In this document: piece by piece, positions 47,101 through 59,100 of the stretch
How the letters are laid out: every line of letters begins with the position of its first letter
How positions within the stretch are numbered: position 1 is the stretch's first letter
Assembly: GCA_013398615.1 (NCBI GenBank)
Contig: VZSR01000386.1
Coordinates: forward strand, 488,089 to 552,088
Direction of reading: 5' to 3'
Length of the DNA: 64,000 nucleotides
DNA from: Brachypodius melanocephalos
Lineage: Eukaryota; Chordata; Aves; Passeriformes; Pycnonotidae
Made by a program: the position numbers and the translations under genes
Notes under the pieces: generated by a model
Databases searched by the model: none
What the model saw: only the letters and a program-made list of their open reading frames with translations
What the model was told of the DNA's origin: nothing

Positions 47101-50100
47101 CACCTTTCAATCGAGCTGATTCCCCATGCAGGTACAAACAACTCGCAGTAATCAAGCAAAGCTGTTGGCCATCGAGCCCAAACTACCAAAATACAGAGTT
47201 TGATTTAAAAACACAGCAGTAACTGTTAAAGGTGGGACAAGTGTCACAAAGTGCACACCAGGATAGCAACCAGAAGCTGTAAATACTTTACCCAGTGTCT
47301 ACAACAGTGCTGTTGTGCCATTCTCTGGCAAGCAGGTCAAGTCTGCTCCTTGTACTTTGTGTTCAAAATTACATGGGAGCTTAGTGTAAGGGATCAGAAA
47401 TAACCACCCACCTCTGCTTGGCAGCTGGGTTTTTTTTAATATGCCAGCCCCAAAACTGACGCCGCATCTTCAGGCAAAATATTGTACTTCATTTTGTACA
47501 GCAAAAGAGACAACTTGTAATTTAGACCAAGACCAGAATCTTTAACGTTAATCTGGGGCATTTCCCTGTAAAGCTTTGATTGTAATTTTACTCACAACAG
47601 TAAGGTTGTTATTTTGTTGTTATGGTTTGTTAAATTTCAATCTTTATTACAACCCAAGGATTTGGTGTTATCATCCAACGGTTGATGCCACCTGGGAGCC
47701 TCATGAAAGCGTCCTGTTAATATTTAACTATTTATTACTCTCCAATGTACAGCATCTTGTAAACATCCCTGTTCACTTTAACCTCCTCCTGCCAAACCTG
47801 CTCACTCATTGCAACCCCAAACCACAGGAAAGTGGTCCAGGCATGTCCTAAAAATAAGTGATGGCCCTTGTGGGTCCCTTCCAGCTCAGGATATTCCACA
47901 ATTCTATGATTCTAGGAGCTGGTATGTGATAAACAAATGGAGATATACACAAGGACTTGGTGATGATTTAAGACCAAGGTCCATCTGATTTTTCCAAACA
48001 CAGGTTATTACTTTTACCTACAAAGCCTGCCCTGAAAAGGAGGGGCGATGATACGATCAAGGCACGAGGCACAACGTCCAAGCTGTGCTTTCTGCAGAGA
48101 TAAGGGAGGGACAAGATTCCTTTCCTGAAGGCCACGGGGAAGGATGTTGTAGTAAACAAGGCATGAAAGAACGAAAGCTATGCTGCCACGTGGGGATGAG
48201 GAAAGATGGAATTTTAGATACGTTATATAAACGCAATCCGGACACAGAAAACAACAAATCTACACCAAAACACAGGCACGGTTTACAGCAAAAATGGAGC
48301 TGTCCATAACTGAGAAAGGCAATGGAAGGGGCGGAAGTGTAAGATTAACCACAAGGAGATTATGCTGATAACTAATGATCCACACAGAAACGGCAGGCAG
48401 AGGTTAAGATTTTAATCTGGGCAGATTTCACGGCGCAGTCATGAATTGTAAACATCGATACTGAAACCGAATTTGTGTCTGTGGGTGACCAGACTGAAAA
48501 CAGAGAGGGAAAAGGAAGGGGACTCGCTTCAGATCCTCCTTTCTTGCTCCAGATCCCCCTTCCTGCCTCACCTCCCAGAGAGGATGAGGAGGGAGACAAA
48601 GGCAAAGCATCACCTGAAGGCCAGTTGTGCAAAGAAAAGTGGATTTTCCCAAGAAGCAGAGCTAACCGGCTCTACCAAACAGATTTTATTTTTTTTCTGA
48701 AATTACCAGGGTGCACGAACTGTTCGGGGCACAGTGACTTAGCAAGCTGCCCAAATCCAGGCTCACCATCCTCCACTGATCTCCCACATGGAGCTCCACA
48801 CTGTGCTCTGCCTTCATACGCTCCACAGGTGTCACTTCAGTCTTCCCCGGAGCCTACAGTAATTTTTTTCCCAAAGCAATATCTGAACTGTGGAAAGGAG
48901 AAACGGATGCAGTATCTTGTTAACCAGTATCAAATCCATCAATTCTGGGCACCCTTATAAATTTCTCTCAACTCCTCGAGTTGCTGTGGCCTCCCCAGCT
49001 CCTGCCCATTCCTCTGCACACCCTCCCCTGTTTGCCCAAAGCTCTATGCACGCTTGCCACGGTTTATTTCAAGGCAGAAGAATTTCCTTAGCAGGACTGA
49101 AATAGATACTGTTTGCCTGCAGAGCCAAGCAATGTGCAATGTATTTTTATTTACTACTCGCCCTCGTCATCCTTGGCATACCAGCGATGCCCATTTTCAA
49201 GTAATTCACTGTATACGAATATGTGGCACTGCACAAATTATCCAGCTTGGCTCTCCCCAGATTTCCACTGGCTCAACAGCTTCTCCTTACAAACACACTG
49301 ATCCCTGGAGTTTTTTGTGACTGTGCCACATCCCTCTGCTGCTCTAACCCAGATGCCAAATGAGAAATGATAAAAATGACCAAAAGTCACACAAATACAA
49401 CCCTGAGGAAAACCAAACGACTGCAGACGAGTACAAAAAACCATTAACTACATTGCACAAGCCACCCTTGGAGGCCATTAATCCAGCTCTCCTTGTAAAT
49501 TATGCAAGAGAAAGTTGTAATCTGAAGGCATTTAATGCCAAACTAGTTGTGCCATCTCAACAAGGCCAACAACAGGGGAACTGAATCATCCAAAGTTACA
49601 CTGAACTCAGGGGAGATCTTGGATTCTCAATCCTCCTTCCACAATAGTTGATGGCTCCAACTGTCAGTGGTCAGAACTGAGAAAATTCTGCTTTATTTCA
49701 CACCATGGTAAGCTCTTAAAATAAAACTGACTGTCATTGAGGTCACAGGGAAGTGCAGGAGTAGCAAAAATCCCATTATCCAACGGGAGGAACAGGATCT
49801 GCTGACAACCCCCACCCCTGCAGGCGTGTGCCACGGTGCTAAAAACCTTCACTTTATCAGCACAGGACTCGGATATGGTCTAATCACCAGCTGCCATCAG
49901 CATCGTCCACTGCAGAGCAATTAGGATTATTCAGAGCTCTCTAATTGATGCCACAGCCACACACCTGCAGATCCCTCATGGGGCAGTTACTGGGGAAATG
50001 GGTGGAAATCACCTTACAATGGAGAGAGCCCTCTGGGGAAAAAAAAAACCCTACAAAAATCAGCATTAGCTAGCAAGAAAAAGAGATGGGACTCTCCTCT

Positions 50101-53100
50101 ACAAGTAACCTGAAGCCGTATCAGTTTCTCCAGGGACAAAGAGTCTTTTTCTTCATCAAACTCTGGAGGGTTTCAAGTCTCAGCTCGGAGCTGCTGGCAC
50201 TGGAATCAATCTGCCAACGGAAGAGAGCCCAAGGAGTTTTGGAGATGCCACCCAGTCCATCCACCTCTCTGAGGCCACCTAAATACTCTACCCTAAGACA
50301 TTTCTGATGGTTGTTTGTCTAAACCCATCCTAAAGTTAAATTTTGCCTCGAAGCACTTCCTGCGTTGGCCGGTTGACGTTTCTGGGAGTCACAAAGCGGG
50401 GCCCAAAACCTGTCAGTGCCAGGAAGAGACTGGCAGTACCCTCAGTGCCCATCCAGCACGTCATCCTCTGCAGAACACCCAGAGCAGAGCGGAACACTCG
50501 GTTCCAGCTGATTGCCGAGTCCTGCTCAGCCTCCTCCAGCACCAAAACAAGGCGTGGGTTTGAACCAGAGCCACTGCAAACCAGGCTCTGGGTGGATGAT
50601 GTGTTCCCACAGCGGAGAGAGCCACGGGCTGATCTGAGCGCCGAGAGACCCACGGCGCGTTTGAAAAACACAATCCGAAGTTCTTTTCGTTATCGCAGAT
50701 TAGAGCGTGTGGAAAAACAACAGGCTGTTCCTCGGTGCCGACGAGCGAGGAGGGTCACGGCTGCTCCTCCTTCCGCTGCCATGCAAAACACGGGGACGTT
50801 TTTCTTATCACACCCACCGAATTCGCACACTGTGCAGGCTCAAGGCAGAACATTTCATACTGCCCAGAACAAAAACGGACGCTCGATGCACATACCCCGT
50901 TCGAATGGACTGCTTTTGTGGACTAGAAACTCGATATGCAAGCAGCCAAACACTACACGAATTATTTAAGCAGTTCTGGAGATAGGGGTATTGGAGCGTG
51001 GAAGAGAAGCCTAAGGAAAATCTGCACATGGCATTTCTTTTGCTGATTCAATAATTGTAGAGATGCTGATGAGGTGAGAAGTTGTTTCAGATAAAGCACC
51101 AGTTTCTGCATAAATTTCTTTATCCTTTAATCTCCAGGTAAGACTGTCCTGTGTGCTATGCTCCCCTTGCCAGAAACAGATTCAGATTTCCAGAACCTAA
51201 AATCCACGGAACTGAATGAACAGAGAAATCGTTTATTGAGCTTTAAAGGCTTCTCTTCAAGTACTGTTTTAAAACAAAAGCCTGATTCCTTTAAGCCCCG
51301 TTAAGGCTCCACTGGATGAGACTTTCAGACACTCAGACATCACATTGAGGAGCTCCATTTCCTCTCTGGCTTTCGGGAGCTTTTGAGGGGTACTTAGAGG
51401 GAGCTCTTGGACTCCTCCATCCCGAACTGAAGCTGTGTAAACACATCAGTGTGATCAGCCTGACTTCAGAAAGACGACATTCAAAAAAAGACCGAAGAGC
51501 AGAAAAAAACCCCAGTCCTGTTCATTTCACTAAATCACTGCTCTGTGTTTGCACTATCCAGAGAACATAATTGGATTGTCTTCGCAGAAAAGACAAGAAG
51601 AACATTTGTCCGATACTCAAATTTTAATGAACCCTTTCATTGCTCATCAAGTATTAAAATCCTTGCAGTGCCATAACGCAACATGGATGTGCTTAATGAA
51701 GTTGAAAATGGAAACAGAAAAATGCTTTGTTATCCTGTGAATGTCTGTGGAATTGCACATGCCTTACCCATGGGAAACCAACACACAGGGATAAGGCTTC
51801 CTGCACAATTCCTGAGATTTTCTAATCAAGCCCACCTTCAAGTGCAAACATTCTTTATGTACTTTATCAATCATAGAACACTGGTAATACAACAGAGTTT
51901 GTCTGGAGCCTGTGTGTGAGGGATTTCCCAGTGCCCAGGTCAGTGCAATATAGCTGGAACTTGACTTTTTAGCTGCAGGTTGCTGAGTGAACTCCCAGTT
52001 AGTGCAGATATTTCAGAGCAAACAACACAGAAGCTCTCAGCATAATTCAACTCCCATAGCCACAAAACCAGAGAAAAACATCAAAAATTGGGCTGGAGAT
52101 TACGGCTACACAACTCCAAACCCACCTGCTCCCTTGCCCTATGAAGCCTCCCGCCCTGCAGTCCAACAGGCTTTGTTTTTCATGAATGCACTGGGACCAA
52201 CCTCATCCCTCCTTGCCCCAGACAATTCATATTTTAAAAAGCACTAAAATGAGGAATCGTGCCCAGGGGTCAGACCAAAGTGAGCTGAGAGGAGCACAGG
52301 GAGCAGAAATGCAGAACTGCAGACATCACTGCTCAGCTCGCAGGTGTTCTCTCTGATCTCTGACAAACCTGCTCCCTAAATTCCCTTAACTCTGACTTAA
52401 AACCCATCGGTCTTGTGCTGTAAGCTGAGCTCAGGCTCAGCTCATCACATCAGGGCCCTGAAATTCCAGTGTGGCCACACACCAGCACTGGTCCTGTGGG
52501 AGTCCTAAGTGACCAGAGTTCAATGCGTGCAGCTCCAGAAGCCTCCAAATCGCACTGAAAACAGACTAAAAAGACCTTGCAAGGTATACACTCCTCATCA
52601 GACCAATCTTGCTAAATACCTGCCACCCTCTTACGCTTATGAATGAGGGATAATTCCTGAGAGGGGTCACAATTCCTGACAGTTCACACATCCAGCACCT
52701 GCCAGTGCATCAGCAACTGCAGTGTGGGAGCTGAGCTCTGCAAAAGCTGAAACTGCCTAGGTTATAATTCCAATGGAGCAGGAGCTCTTGGCATCCTTGG
52801 AAAAGGGCACCTCTGACCCGATACACAAGATTAAAACCACATTTCTCTTTCTGGAGTGCACTAAAACCACGCACACCCCCAGTTCTTTAGAAACATGCTG
52901 AAGAGAATTAATCCCAACATTCTGCTGAATGCTATTCTAACTGGGCTTTCTTTCCAATCCCTTGGGGGGATCTCCTTCAAAATATCACCTTCCTCAGAGC
53001 CTTTACCCCTCAAGGTGCCCAGGAGGCAGGGGAATAAACACAATCGAATAATCACAATCTCAAATTAAGGAATTCCTACTCAGGGTACAGAAGCTCCTTC

Positions 53101-56100
53101 TTAATGCAGAACACCCGATTCCAATTCTAAAACTTTGAAGAAGAACAGGTGCCGAGCGTCCTGCCCTGTTCTGTCAGTTTAAACCCAGATTCACAAGCAA
53201 TCCAGACTCTTCACACGAAATCATTAAAGCGCTCAGCCAGCATTGAGGCACTGCACGGAGCCAAAGTTAATTCTCTGTTTGTTTTACATGTCACAAGCCA
53301 AAAGAAAAACCAGGCCGACAACGTGCAGCGACGTCAGCCTGTGCCCCTCAGTACCCTCATCTAAAAAACTGAGATAAAGACAAGGCAATGGCTGTCATCC
53401 ATATCTCCCTGCACACTTATGCAATGCCAGACAAAAACTGGGGTCAAAGCAGGAATTAGAATAATAACTACAGGCTCATCCCAAGCAGGCAATCCCAGCC
53501 AGGACCCCCAAAACTTCCCCTGACCCAATGGTTTTTTTCTTTTTTTTTCTTTCCCACCTAACCAACAGCCTTAATTAAGCGGCATAAACATCCCAGTAAG
53601 TTCATTCACATCCCTCAATGGGAATTTGCAGACAATTATAGGATATAATTGGGAAGCCTAATCATTGAACTTGTACCCAGCTATTGTTACAAGCTGAGAG
53701 GAGGGTGAGTGTTGCTTCCTCCAGGACACGGCTGGTTATTCCCCAGCTCTGTAATTAATCAAAAGGTCCTGAAATCCTCAACCTCTCAGCTAGAAACAAT
53801 CTTTGTGCTGGTCACACCTGGGGGGCTTTTGACCCTTTTTTTTTTTTTTTTTTGTGTGTGTGTGTTTTGTTTTGGGGGTTTTGTGTTTTGTTGGGATTTT
53901 TTTTTTTTTTTTTTTATGCACAGCAATTATTTACAGAGGCAATCCCTGTCAAATCCAATTCCTGATAGGGAAAGATGTTTCGGAGAGCTTTGCCAAGTGA
54001 CATATTTCACTGGTCTGCTCACACACTCTGAATGCTCTTCTTTGTACAGACCCAGCAGTTCACAATCCCTTCGCAGCCTTGAACAACAAAGATTTCCAGT
54101 CTCTTCCCTGTAAAATCAGAGACTCTCGTCCCATCACACAGCTTACATTTATTTGCCTAAATCCGGGAAAGGGCATTGGAATTGCACTCAATTTAGAATA
54201 TTTTACAATTAATTAAAAGATTTTAAAACGCAGAATTTCATTGCTCTGCCTTCATGAAGGTGGTGCAAAGGGACGAAAACAAACAGAATACACAAGCTGG
54301 CTACTTCCCCATCCCTGCTTACAGCATCCTGAACATCCAGCAGGATTTGCTCTGAATGAAACACATCTCCTCCTCCCTGAGCAAACACAGCACGCCAGGT
54401 GAACCATTTCCTGCTCTCCCATTCATGTATTACCAACACATGTTAACTCTGCCACTCACTGTTATTATCTTGATTTTTTACATTCTCTCATTTCCCCCTT
54501 GCACACCCAGACCAGCAGCATTTTACAAAGAACGCACCTGCCAGGTCTCCTGGTTTTTATCTAACAAGGGGTAATGCAGGTTCCCTTGTTTAAGCAAAAA
54601 AAAAAAAGGTAACTTGGAACTGTTCTTGAAGGGGGAAAAGTTCTGCTTGAAGCACCCTTGGAGCTCTGGAGTCAGTGCTGAGGATCAGGGATTTAAGAAC
54701 ACCTCGAGCATCCTCAGTGCTGAACCACTGCACTGAACTCCTCTCAGCCTCCCCAAGGGCCCAGACACCGACCCAAATTACAATTAGTGTTTTGGGGAAA
54801 GGCTAAGGGTGAAAGGATTAAAATAGCAGCTTGAACCAAATAAGGTGAAAACTTTCCCAGTTTTTACCCTATCAGCAGCAAAATACCTCATTCTCCTTTT
54901 AACTCGTCAAAAACCTTTGCCTTGACAAGATTTTTGTACAGGGATTCAGATCTCCTAACTATGGGGAGGAATTCTGTGTATTTACATTTCTAAAGATGAC
55001 GTGGGTCAGGACAGTTGCTTCTGAAATGCTGATTGGGAATTGGGGCAGGAGCAGAAAACCTTCACTTCCCAAATTTAACTAAAGGTGCAGCAGTGAAGAA
55101 CCTGATGGAACATCAGCTCAGCTGCACATGTGGGGATTCCTCAGCAAGCTGAGACCCTTTGTACTGAAATCCTACAGCCTTGCATCACCCCAGCTCAGTG
55201 GAAAAAAGCTGCTCCAGATGCTTCTTCCCCAGGTTTGTTTGGTGTTTCCAAAGGAGCGTATCCTTAAACAGCCATTTGTACAGAGGGATTGCTCCCACCC
55301 CTTCTCCCCCAATTCTGGGAGAATCACAACCCCAAGCACCATAAATCTCTTAACTACTCTTTAATAAGCTCAAGTGAATTAGTTTAGGATGTCTCAGCAC
55401 TGGCCAAGTGTCACCAGTGCCCCAGCTATGGGCCCTCAATAAAGCTGTAGCTTGGCAGGGTCAGCACCGACACCCCAGTGAGATTATCCGGTGTCAGCTT
55501 CCATCTGGCATTTGTCAGAGCAAGGCAAAAGAGAATAAAAAAAGGCAGCCCTTATCAGATCTCTGAATAAAAGGAGCACTTCCACTTCATGTAGTAGCAA
55601 CTGGAAAAATTTCCTTTGTGTTTGAAGCGTTAAAAATATCTTTTGCCCTTGAGGTTGGCTGAGTCTGCTCAGCGCTTCGAGACCCCTTTCCCATACAAAG
55701 GTAATAAAACCAAGCTCATGGTTACAGAAATTCCCAGCACATAAAAATTACAGGAAGCTGTTGCTAAGTAATATTTCTACCTAAGTAAACATCACAAAGC
55801 GTTTCCCACACACACCTCTGAACTTTGTTATTCAAACCTGCCTTGAAGATGTTCAGAGTTGCAGAATTTCTGCTGGCACCGGTCTCTGAGAGCTCCCTGC
55901 TGCTCCACAGCAGTTGAAAGACATTTCAGGCTGAGCAGTGTTTTTCTCAGGGCTTTGTTGTGCTGCTTGTACTTGGGAACAAAGCAAATCCTCAGCTCCT
56001 TACCTGTCCCTTAGCTGTCCCAGAATTTTCCCCAGATAAATCACAGGGAAATTAAAAGAGAGATCCTGTTGTAGCCCTTTGTCTCTAGACCTGTTTCCCA

Positions 56101-59100
56101 ACGTGATAGAAAAAAGGAAATAAATCACAGAATGTCCTGGTTTGGAAGGGACCCACAAGGATCATCGCATCCAGCTCCTGGCTCTGCACAGGACAACCCC
56201 CAAAATCCCACCAAAACCGGGAAAAACATTAAAATTTCCACGTAGAACCATTCTTTAGCAGCTCTTTGCATATCAATTACGCCACACTGTCATCTTTTCC
56301 ATCTGCTGCTTTACGTCCTCTTCAATGGGCACAAATTGTTTCATCTACTTTCCACAAAGTCAATATTTTGCCACAAATCTTAAATTGCACTAATGGAGAT
56401 ACAACTTTTGTTTTTATCATGAAAAACAAGATAATAGATGGAAAAAAGGAGCCTACTGACAGACCTGAAATGGCCCACACTCATAATAACTCAAATTTCC
56501 TGGTAGCAAGAAGCCCCCAAGATCAAGGGGATACAAAGGTTTCATTCAGGATGAACAACAGAAGTTGAATTCTATCTTATCTTCTAAGGAGTGAAGCCTA
56601 TGGTTCACAGAATTACAGAATTAATTTCAGGATGGTTGGGTTGGAAAGGACCTTGAAGCTCATCCAGTGTCACCCCTGCCATGGCAGGGACACCTTCCAC
56701 TGTCCCAGGCTGCTCCAAGCCCTGTCCAACCTGGCCTTGGACACTGCCAGGGATCCAGGGGCAGCCACAGCTGTGCCAGGGCCTCCCCACCCTCTGAGTA
56801 GAGAATTCCTCCCCAACATCTGGCCTAAATATTTCCTCTTCGTTTAAAACCATTCCCCCTTTTCCTATCCCTACTTGGCCCTGTAAAAACTATTTCAGAT
56901 ATCCATCCTTACATCCCAGGAATGTGGCCCTTCAGTGTCCACCAAGGGACTGGCTGACATTGCAGATAATTTTGCTGGTAGCTTTTATTTGGCCATTCCA
57001 CTTTTCCTTCCTATTGCCTTACTCCACTCGCACATGACCCAATGTGCAATAAAAGGCTGAACCCGCCTCTGTAATTAGAGTGTCAAACCCATCAGACTGC
57101 TCCAAGTTCTGCATGGCCAGAGCAGCCTGACTGACTGCAGGGGGAATTGGCAGGAAATCCTATTTCAGAGGGAATTGTTCCTTCCGCAAGAGGAGTGACA
57201 GACGTATAGAAAGAAAAAAAAAAAAAAAAAAAAAAAAAGACGCGGAAAAAATGTGAAATATGAAAATCATGTTTGGCAGATCCAGACCGAGGTCTAGGAC
57301 GTGGCATTTGCAGCATTTTTGTTGTCTGCATTCTTCAGCAAAGACGCTCTCTGCAGTGCAGGACCAAGAAATACATTTTGATGGCAATAAAATAACTGTG
57401 TATGTGAGAAAAAAAAAAAAAAACCCTGTTAAAAATGTGAGTGAAGAGGTACAAAACCCCCAGAACAGGAACAGCACTTGGCTGCCATAAACAGCATCAG
57501 GCTAGACCCAAATTCCAAACAGACTACACATTTCCCTCCCTGCCTACCCAAAATATAACATGAGTTGGCCTTAACTGAACCGACTTGGTTTTCACACCAA
57601 CATGAGTGATTTAGGGAAAAAAAAAAAAAAAAAAAAGAAAACTCTGAGGAAGCACATCCAGACAGATCTCAATCCATGGTGCATCCACCTACACATCCCT
57701 GCACTCAGACACACAGCTCTCAACACTGCCACTGGTTTTTCCAAGGGTGCAGCTGCCTACAAATGATTTCAGTTCCTCCCCCCTGGTTTCATCCCCAACC
57801 TTTGCTCCAATGTCTGTAAGAAGATCTTTTACTCTGTTGTCCTGACCAACGTTATCACCAACCAGAAAAAAATTAAAAAATATTAAAAAAAAATTCAGGC
57901 TGGAATTGTAGCTACGGGGATGATTCAGAGGCTTGGATTTGTGCCTTGGAGATAATTCCACGCTAGAACTGAAAAGTTAGTTTTGGAGTCAAGTGGGATA
58001 CTTGTCCTGATTCAATAAAGGAATAATTAAATAAAGGAGGGATAAAGTGGAGCAGCCACAGAGAGCTGGCAGGGGAAGGGCAGGGAATGGTGTGGAAGGG
58101 ATGGGGGACACCAGGACCTCTCTTTACCCTGTTTTACCTCTTCCCACACACACAGGACCTTTCAGAGAGTCACAGAGTCCTCAAGGCTGGAAAATGCCTT
58201 TAAGATCAAGTCCAACCATCAGCACCATTGACCTCTGACCATCCCTAACCCCTGTCCCCAAGTGCCACACCCTCACTGCCTCTGAACACCTCCAGGGACG
58301 GTGACTCCAACACTTCCAATGCTCCACAACCTTTCCTATGGAGAAGTTTTCCCCAATCTCCCATCTAAACCTCCCCTGGGGCAACTCGAGGCCGTTTCCT
58401 CTCATCCTGTCCCTTGTCCCTGAGAGAAGAGACCTGGCTGTCCCCTCCTGTCAGGGAGTTCATTTTCTGGGACATCTCCCAGCCTTCCCACAGGTGCTCT
58501 CCCAAATTTCTTGCCCATCTCCTAATATTTTCCAGCCAGACTCCAAGCTCAGCAGGCTGGAAAAGCTGGTCAGCTCGGGGCTTGTGTCTGTCGATTGACA
58601 CCCACTCTGTAAAATCAAAACAATCAATATTTACATATCCTTTAAGGGTTTTTCCCAGTCCCAGTTTAGACAGCAACAACTTCCCATCCAGAGGTGCAAA
58701 AAAAAAAAAACCAAAAAAACCAGAACCAGGAGATTCTACACCAAGTTTCATCAAACAAACCAGGGGTACAAAGAACCTGGGTTAAAAACTCCACACAAAA
58801 CCAAACTTCCCTGTGAAAATGATACCGAAATTGCTCCATTTCACTCGGGTTAGAAGGTAAAGAGAAAAAAAAAAATAAAAGAAAAGAGAATACACTTAAA
58901 TCCAGAGAGCCAGGAGACTTCAGCACTGTATTAGCTGCTGAAGATTCCCAGATAAGCTGCAGAAAGGCAGAGAGAAAGATTTCATGACATTAATACCCCG
59001 GGTACTGGGAGCTGCTGAGAGGCTCTCGAGGCTAAGGAAAGCCAAAATACAATTCACACAAGCTTTTAATAATCTTGACAAAACAATTACACATGCTAAG

